Positions 49,647-55,455 of a stretch of DNA of 55,455 bases are shown here, one piece after another; position 1 is the first letter of the stretch, and each line of letters starts with the position of its first letter. Both the position numbers and the translations under genes were made by a program. A model generated the notes under the pieces. The model did not search any database and was not told the origin of the DNA. It saw only the letters and a list, made by a program, of their open reading frames with translations. The stretch covers positions 1-55,455 of the forward strand of contig CACXJE010000018.1 of NCBI GenBank assembly GCA_902767915.1. The letters run 5' to 3'. This DNA comes from Oscillospiraceae bacterium. Lineage in GTDB: Bacteria; Bacillota; Clostridia; Oscillospirales; Oscillospiraceae.

Positions 49647-51245
49647 ATGATCACAGTATCCGATCTCGGTATGCAGTTTGCCGGCTCCGTGCTGTTTCAG
49701 CACGCGGACCTGCAGTTCACCGCCGGCAACTGTTACGGCGTCATCGGCGCCAATGGTTCCGGAAAATCCACCTTCCTGCGCATCCTTTCCGGAGAGCTGG
49801 AGCCCACCAAGGGCTATGTGGCCATCAAGCCCGGCATCCGGATGTCCGTTCTGAAGCAGGACCAGTTCCAATATGATAAATTTTCGGTAATGGACACCGT
49901 CATCATGGGCAACCAGCATCTGTATGACGTGATGAAACAGAAGGACGCCATCTATGAAAAGCCGGACTTCTCCGATGAAGACGGCATCTTGGCTGCGGAG
50001 CTGGAGGCGGAATTCGCAGAGATGAACGGTTGGGAGGCGGAATCCGACGCCAGCCGGATTCTGCAGGGCCTTGGCATCGACGTTTCCAAGCACTATGACC
50101 TGATGGCCGACACAGATCCCCGGGACAAGGTGAAGGTGCTGCTGGCCCAGGCGCTGTTCGGCAAGCCGGATATTGTGATGCTGGACGAGCCCACCAACAA
50201 CCTGGACATTGAATCTATCAACTGGCTGGAGGATTTTCTCCTGGACTATGAGGGCACGGTGATCGTGGTGTCCCACGACCGTCATTTCCTCAACACGGTC
50301 TGCACCAATATCGTGGATATCGACTACGGCAAGATCAAGATGTACGTGGGCAACTACGACTTCTGGTATGAATCCTCCCAGCTGGTCCAGGCCTTGATGC
50401 GCAACAAAAATAAGCGCAACGAGGAAAAGATCGCGGAGCTGCAGGCCTTTATTTCCCGGTTCTCCGCCAACAAATCCAAGAGCAAGCAGGCCACGGCCCG
50501 CCGGAAGCTGCTGGACAAGATCTCCCTGGAGGAGATTCCCTGCTCCACCCGCCGCTATCCCTTTGTGGGCTTTACCCGGGAAAGGGAAGTGGGCAAGGAC
50601 GTGCTGTTTGTCACCGAGGTCAGCAAGACCGTGGATGGGGTGAAGCTGCTGGACAAGGTGAGCTTCATCGCCAACCGCAATGAGAAGATCGCCTTTGTGG
50701 GGGAGAACGAGTTGGCGCAGACCACCATGTTCAAGCTGCTGACCGGGGAGCTGGAGCCGGACGAGGGTACCATCAAGTGGGGCGTTTCCACCTCCAGAAG
50801 CTATTTCCCCAAGGATAACACGGAATATTTTGAAGGACATTCCGAGTCTCTTGTGGACTGGATGCGGCCCTTCTCCGAGAAGAAGGACGACGTCTATCTG
50901 CGGGGCTTCCTGGGGCGGATGCTGTTCTCCGGCGACGAGGTGTTCAAGCCGGTGTCCGTCCTCTCCGGCGGCGAGAAGGTCCGGATGATGCTCTCCCGGA
51001 TGATGCTTTCCGGGGCCAACTGCATTCTGCTGGATCAGCCCACCAACCATCTGGACATGGAATCCATTCAGGCTGTCAATAAGGGCGTGACCGCCTTCCC
51101 GGGCAACGTGTTCCTGGCCTCCCATGACCACGAGCTGCTGTCCACCACCGCGGACCGGATTATCGAGTTCCTGCCCAACGGCAAGATCATCGACCGGCTC
51201 TGCGGGTATGACGACTACCTGGCGTGGAAGAAGGAAAATGTCTGA
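49647..51245 (+). CDS. ABC-F family ATPase, YbiT-like, degenerate second site
   Basis: A 532-residue soluble twin-ATPase without membrane domains, the type that acts on ribosomes. NBD1 has Walker A GANGSGKST (35-43) and Walker B VMLDEPTNNLD; its signature region lacks LSGG, as in YbiT. The inter-domain linker (about 240-300) is basic and helical (SRFSANKSKSKQATARRK). NBD2 has LSGGEKVRMM and LLDQPTNHLD but its Walker A reads GENELAQTT, missing the conserved Gly-Lys. One ATP site is therefore probably weak. AAAGGAG precedes the ATG. It closes the J-domain-to-ABC-F run. Confidence 0.92.
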   Translation: MITVSDLGMQFAGSVLFQHADLQFTAGNCYGVIGANGSGKSTFLRILSGELEPTKGYVAIKPGIRMSVLKQDQFQYDKFSVMDTVIMGNQHLYDVMKQKDAIYEKPDFSDEDGILAAELEAEFAEMNGWEAESDASRILQGLGIDVSKHYDLMADTDPRDKVKVLLAQALFGKPDIVMLDEPTNNLDIESINWLEDFLLDYEGTVIVVSHDRHFLNTVCTNIVDIDYGKIKMYVGNYDFWYESSQLVQALMRNKNKRNEEKIAELQAFISRFSANKSKSKQATARRKLLDKISLEEIPCSTRRYPFVGFTREREVGKDVLFVTEVSKTVDGVKLLDKVSFIANRNEKIAFVGENELAQTTMFKLLTGELEPDEGTIKWGVSTSRSYFPKDNTEYFEGHSESLVDWMRPFSEKKDDVYLRGFLGRMLFSGDEVFKPVSVLSGGEKVRMMLSRMMLSGANCILLDQPTNHLDMESIQAVNKGVTAFPGNVFLASHDHELLSTTADRIIEFLPNGKIIDRLCGYDDYLAWKKENV

Positions 51246-51363
51246 CAGGCGCCGGATGGTGCAGCGCGTGCAATCTGCCCGCCGTATGCGGCGCCGGCGT
51301 ATTTTACATTACCATGATTTTTGTTCTTTCCATTTTCAATCACCAAACAAATATGATCTGCAG

Positions 51364-51399
51364 AAGCGGCTCCAAACCCGGAGCCGCTTTCGTGTTTTT
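51364..51399 (+). terminator. Terminator of the ABC-F gene
   Basis: AAGCGGCTCC pairs with GGAGCCGCTT around AAACCC, followed by TCGTGTTTTT, 118 bp after the stop. The 51246-51511 gap holds only this hairpin and the amylase promoter. Confidence 0.85.
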
Positions 51400-51421
51400 C
51401 GGAAAACTTCCCTGGAGCTTA

Positions 51422-51450
51422 TTGACATCTGATTTTGATAGGAGTAAAAT
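51422..51450 (+). promoter_or_regulatory. Promoter of the amylase gene
   Basis: TTGACA and TAAAAT are 17 bp apart; the leader is about 55 nt and ends with GAAAGGGTG before ATG 51512. Confidence 0.75.
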
Positions 51451-51511
51451 ATAAGAAAATGGTTAAATGGGATAATTATAACCATATTTTGTTAGAAAGG
51501 GTGCGTTACGA

Positions 51512-54500
51512 ATGAAGCGTTATTCGAAGCGATTTCTTGCGTTTCTGTTGGCCTTCACGCTGATTCTGAGCATGGCTCCGTCTATTGCCGCTGTCAATGC
51601 GGAACCAAAATCCTCTGACGCCGGAGATTATTACCTCTTCGGGTATATCAACGGAGCAAACTACGGATGTGAATCCGATTGGCAGAATCTGGGAGCATAC
51701 GGGTTCACCAACGGCAAGCTGACCGCAACCTTTACCGAGGACAGCTATATCGGCGTCAAGAGTGGGGACAACGCCCATTGGTACATGACGGATGGCTGGC
51801 TTGGCACCGAAGTATCCACCGCGACGCTGTATAACGCGGATACTTACAGCTTTGCCAATGAGAAGAACAAGCTCTATGTCCCGGGCGGCGTGGAGCTGAC
51901 CTTCACCTTGGTTGTGGATCCGTCCACGGACAGCATGGTACTGTCCTATACGACCGGAGGCCAGACCACGGATCCGGATCCCGATCCGGAACCCACCCTG
52001 TCGGATTATTATCTGACCGGCGGCATGAACGGCTGGAACACCCAGGATTCTGCCTATCGTCTCAGCACCGGCACCAACAGCGGAGAGTACGTTCTCCAGA
52101 ACGTTGCCCTGGAGGAGGGCACCGAGGTAAAGATCGTGAATCCCACCTCCAACACCTGGTATCCCGGCGGCAACAACTACTCTGTTCCGGAGAACGGCAT
52201 TTTCGATCTGAGCTTCTATCCTGCCGGCGGCATGACCGGGTATTATGAGGGCTATTTCAAGCTGACGAAGGTTGAAGAGTATACTCCGGAACCTACAGAG
52301 GTGGAGTATTACCTTACCGGCACCTTTGCCAACTGGGGCATGAACGCTGCCTACAAGCTGAGCCCCGGCGAGAATGACGGCGAGTATGTGCTCTCCGGCG
52401 TCACCCTTTCCGCAGGGGCCGGCGTCAAGGTCGTGAGCTCCAAGAATAATTGGTATCCCAGCGGCACCGACAATGATTACAGCGTTGCCTCTGCCGGCAC
52501 CTATGACGTCAGCTTTTACCCTGCCGGCGGCGTGGCCGACTACTACGAAGGCTTCTTCAAGCTGACCAAGACCGGCGGAAGCGTCACTCCCGTGGACCAT
52601 TCTGGCGCAGATGACAAGGTGATTCTCCACTGCTGGAATTGGTCCTATGACGTGATCCGGGAAAACCTGCCCGCCATCAAGGCCGCCGGCTACACCGCCA
52701 TTCAGACCTCTCCTGCCCAGGTGCCAAAGGGCTACCACGCCGAGGGCCGGGACAACGAGGTTTCCGGCAACTGGTGGGCTCTGTATCAGCCGGTTTCCTT
52801 CTGCATTGCCCCGACGAATGCAGATTCCTATCTGGGCGGCAAGGCAGAGCTGCAGGCCCTGTGTGAAGCTGCCCATGCGCTGGGCATTGAAGTGGTGGTA
52901 GACATTGTCTCCAACCATGTGGGCAACGGCTGGAACGACATCCACGATGCCGGCGGCGATCCGGAGCAGCCTGTCGGCGACGGCGGTAAGCTCTTTTGGA
53001 TCACCCCGTCCGGAGAGGTCGCAGACTACGGTCTCAGCTGGCTCCTGGAGAAGGACGGAAACAGCTATAAATACTTCCGCGACTATATCAAGTGTACCGA
53101 CAATTCCACCCAGGGAACGGTCCAGGGCTGCATCGAGCTGCCGGATCTGAAAACCGAGACTCCTGAGGTCCAGGCCATGGTGGCGGGTTACCTGGAGGAG
53201 CTGATCGACGTGGGTGTCGACGGCTTCCGGTTTGACGCTGCCAAGCATATCGAGACGCCCACGGACGGCGACTATGCTTCCGATTATTGGCCGAATATTC
53301 TGAATGCCGCGGAAGCTCATTTCAAGGATGTGCGGGGTGAGGACGCGGAGCTCTGGTCCTACGGCGAGATCCTCTACCAGGCCGCCTACACCCGGAATAT
53401 GAGCCAGTACACCCCTTACCTGGACGTCACCGACATCAACTATGCCGGCGGCCTGATCTATGGCTTCGGCGAGGGGCAGGGTGCAAGCAGCATCGCAAAT
53501 CTGGAGATCCGGGACTGGAACGGCGCGGATCAGGAGCCGATCCCGTCCGAAAGCGTGGTCCTCTTTGCCGAGACCCACGATATGTACTCCGACGCCAACT
53601 ACTCGACCTCCAAATTCAGCGTGCAGGACGTGAATAAGTCCTGGGCTGTCGCTGCTGCCCGGGCGGATGTGTCTGCCCTGTACTTTGCCCGTCCCGCAGG
53701 CTATTCCGACAACGCGCCCCAGGGCACCATGGGCCAGATGGAATCCACCGATTGGATGGACGTGGAGGTTGCGGAGGCCAATAAGTTCCACACCGCCTTC
53801 ATCGGCGCGGACGAATATGTCCATGCAGAGGGAGACCTTGTGCTGATCGAGCGCTGGAACGAGGAGGACTGCGGCCTGGTGATGGTGAACGCCGTCGGCA
53901 CCACGGCCACTGCCTACGCGCCGGTCTCCTACGTGGAGGACGGCACCTACTACGACCAGATCACCGGGGAAGCCTTCACGGTTGCAAACGGTTATGTTTC
54001 CGGCCCCGTGGGCAACACCGGCATTGCCGTGCTGCGGAGCCAGCCCCCTGTGGTCTGCGAGCATCCCGAAGACCAGCGCTACACCAAGACGGTTGAAGCA
54101 ACCTGCACCGAGGACGGCTATGAGGCGATCTACTGCGGAGAATGCGGCAGAATGCTGGAGCTGGTCCGGACGATTCCCGCCCTGGGCCACGTAGACGCTG
54201 ACGGCGATCAGCACTGCGACCGCTGCGGCGAGTTCCTGGGCGTCATTACCGTCTACTTTGTAGATTCCAACGACTGGATCCCTGCCAATAACTACTACGA
54301 CTGCGTCCGCGTCCATGCCTGGAACGAGACCGGCGGAAACAACGGCTGGCCCGGCACGGATATGGAAATCGTCGGCAGAACCAAGGACGACCACGGCATC
54401 TGGAAGATCGATATGAATCCCGAGAAGTACACGATGCTGTTGTTCGATGCCGGCGAAAACGGTGTGAACCAGACCGTGGATCTGCCCTACGTGGAGGACG

Positions 54501-55455
54501 CCGGTACCGCTTCCTATGTGGTCTACACGCCGGACTATCTCCCCGTATCCGAGGGACGGACCTTTGACGGCACGGAATCCCTTTATGTGAATACTGCTGC
54601 TGTGGAATGGTGGGCCAATGACGGTGCGATTCTCCACATGACACTGACCAAGGACGATGGAACGCAGGTGGATCTGACCCTGACCCAGGAAGAGCTGGCA
54701 ATCTTCGGTGCTGTGATTCCTGCCGGCACCTACGTGACTCTGAATCTGAGCCGCTACAATCCCAACTATGACCCGACCCTGCCGGAGAGTGATGAAAACA
54801 AGCAGGTTTGGAATCGTACCGGCGAGATCGGGATCCCCGGAAAGGGCAACTATATTAAGTCCTTTAATGACGGATCCGCGGCTGCGGAATGGGGCTTCTG
54901 GCCTGAGACTGAAACAGAAAAGCTTAACGCGACTCCCGGTGCGGTCCTGAAGGATATCTGCGGACACACCGCCTATGAGGTTGTTACCGAGAACGGCGTG
55001 GAAAAATGGATCTGCGACTGCTGCGGAGAAATCATCTACGGTGGCGAGCACATCCACACGCCTGCGGAGCCCGTGATCGAGAACAACGTGGCTCCCACCT
55101 GCACCGAAGCCGGCCACTACGACTCCGTGGTCTACTGCTCCGTCTGCGGCGAGGAGATCTCCCGTGAGACCGTCACCGTTCCCGCCACCGGCCACGCCTA
55201 CGGCGCGCCCGAATGGACCTGGAACGCGGACAACACCGCCGCCACCGCCAAGTTCACCTGCGCCAACTGCGGCGACGAGCAGACCCTGGATGCTGTCATC
55301 GCCGAGACCGTGCTCACCGAGGCCAAGCCTCACGTGGCCGGCGAGAAGAAGCTGATCGCCACGGTCACCTTCAACGAGACCGCATATACCGACGAGAAGA
55401 CCGTGGAAATCGAAGCCCTGCCCTGTCCCTGCGCGGACTTCACGGATATGCCGGC
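51512..55455 (+). CDS. Secreted multidomain GH13 alpha-amylase, C-terminus outside the window
   Basis: At least 1314 residues, open at the right end. A signal peptide (1-30) is followed by starch-binding-like beta modules (about 30-150, 167-260 and 268-360; the last two share YYLTG and SFYPAGG-x-x-x-YYEGxFKLTK). The GH13 barrel starts near 369 (VILHCWNWSYD) with conserved regions DIVSNH (about 464), GFRFDAAKH with the nucleophile Asp (about 574), YGEI with the acid Glu (about 617) and AETHD (about 686). Two cysteine-pair repeats (CTEDGYEAIYCGECG and CTEAGHYDSVVYCSVCGEE) precede the end, where PCADFTDMPA looks like the start of an S-layer homology or similar anchoring domain. It would degrade starch at the cell surface. 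Confidence 0.9.
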   Translation, partial: MKRYSKRFLAFLLAFTLILSMAPSIAAVNAEPKSSDAGDYYLFGYINGANYGCESDWQNLGAYGFTNGKLTATFTEDSYIGVKSGDNAHWYMTDGWLGTEVSTATLYNADTYSFANEKNKLYVPGGVELTFTLVVDPSTDSMVLSYTTGGQTTDPDPDPEPTLSDYYLTGGMNGWNTQDSAYRLSTGTNSGEYVLQNVALEEGTEVKIVNPTSNTWYPGGNNYSVPENGIFDLSFYPAGGMTGYYEGYFKLTKVEEYTPEPTEVEYYLTGTFANWGMNAAYKLSPGENDGEYVLSGVTLSAGAGVKVVSSKNNWYPSGTDNDYSVASAGTYDVSFYPAGGVADYYEGFFKLTKTGGSVTPVDHSGADDKVILHCWNWSYDVIRENLPAIKAAGYTAIQTSPAQVPKGYHAEGRDNEVSGNWWALYQPVSFCIAPTNADSYLGGKAELQALCEAAHALGIEVVVDIVSNHVGNGWNDIHDAGGDPEQPVGDGGKLFWITPSGEVADYGLSWLLEKDGNSYKYFRDYIKCTDNSTQGTVQGCIELPDLKTETPEVQAMVAGYLEELIDVGVDGFRFDAAKHIETPTDGDYASDYWPNILNAAEAHFKDVRGEDAELWSYGEILYQAAYTRNMSQYTPYLDVTDINYAGGLIYGFGEGQGASSIANLEIRDWNGADQEPIPSESVVLFAETHDMYSDANYSTSKFSVQDVNKSWAVAAARADVSALYFARPAGYSDNAPQGTMGQMESTDWMDVEVAEANKFHTAFIGADEYVHAEGDLVLIERWNEEDCGLVMVNAVGTTATAYAPVSYVEDGTYYDQITGEAFTVANGYVSGPVGNTGIAVLRSQPPVVCEHPEDQRYTKTVEATCTEDGYEAIYCGECGRMLELVRTIPALGHVDADGDQHCDRCGEFLGVITVYFVDSNDWIPANNYYDCVRVHAWNETGGNNGWPGTDMEIVGRTKDDHGIWKIDMNPEKYTMLLFDAGENGVNQTVDLPYVEDAGTASYVVYTPDYLPVSEGRTFDGTESLYVNTAAVEWWANDGAILHMTLTKDDGTQVDLTLTQEELAIFGAVIPAGTYVTLNLSRYNPNYDPTLPESDENKQVWNRTGEIGIPGKGNYIKSFNDGSAAAEWGFWPETETEKLNATPGAVLKDICGHTAYEVVTENGVEKWICDCCGEIIYGGEHIHTPAEPVIENNVAPTCTEAGHYDSVVYCSVCGEEISRETVTVPATGHAYGAPEWTWNADNTAATAKFTCANCGDEQTLDAVIAETVLTEAKPHVAGEKKLIATVTFNETAYTDEKTVEIEALPCPCADFTDMP

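Noticed and set aside
51506-55333. A 1275-codon open frame on the minus strand opposite the amylase gene
   Set aside because: It mirrors the coding frame of a clearly recognisable signal-peptide GH13 protein; its product has no recognisable motif and arises from GC-rich third positions.

Overview
The window looks like a chromosome piece from a spore-forming Firmicute of class Clostridia, most likely an Oscillospiraceae/Ruminococcaceae-type gut commensal. The basis is GC-rich coding DNA, strong AGGAGG-type ribosome binding sites, TTGACA/TATAAT promoters, sporulation genes (YqfC, YqfD, a YlbJ-like protein) and a folate-coupled histidine degradation operon. The species cannot be named from sequence alone.

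Left part (1-25.9 kb), mostly conserved chromosome. A short glutamine synthetase and an ANTAR RNA-binding regulator come first. The 3' half of a tRNA-Pro gene follows, then an orphan CARF-nuclease (Card1/DUF1887-like) gene. Tex, tRNA-Ala(GGC) and a compact stress module come next: an Rrf2 regulator, a zinc-containing macrodomain hydrolase and a class M sirtuin, which together could write and erase protein ADP-ribosylation. Five minus-strand genes (hutH, hutU, hutI, ftcD, fchA) form a complete route from histidine to glutamate plus methenyl-tetrahydrofolate. Sortase B, a 69-residue four-cysteine protein and a YlbJ-like membrane protein follow. They lie divergent to the cluster yqfC-yqfD-phoH-ybeY-GNAT-era-yqzL-recO-mutS2, which ends convergently against plsY.

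Middle part (26.0-42.4 kb), an accessory island bounded by copies of a roughly 20-bp repeat (core TCTG-A/T-GGTGGA). The 15.2-kb segment between two of these copies carries perfect 18-bp inverted repeats at its ends. It holds a MmeI-like single-chain restriction-modification enzyme with a duplicated C-terminal fragment downstream, AT-rich unknown genes, RHH and XRE regulators, a 2367-residue Cna-B surface protein, three small TasA/camelysin-like exported proteins, and a membrane protein that may have lost its start. To the right, two small orphan genes are each boxed by palindromic copies of the same repeat.

Right part (42.4-55.4 kb), conserved chromosome again. Two tRNA-Ser genes (UGA, GCU) and a cluster of tiny palindromes precede a small membrane protein, ruvC-ruvA-ruvB, a sigma-70 family gene whose mRNA appears leaderless, and a zinc-ribbon protein. 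A close-packed run follows: J-domain-like protein, HIRAN protein, patatin phospholipase, DEDDh exonuclease and ABC-F ATPase. The window ends inside a secreted multidomain GH13 amylase gene.

The best candidates for something new are the repeat-bounded island with its small cassettes, the Cna-B/TasA-like surface locus lacking a local SipW, the orphan CARF nuclease with an altered catalytic motif, and the sirtuin that has lost its zinc cysteines.
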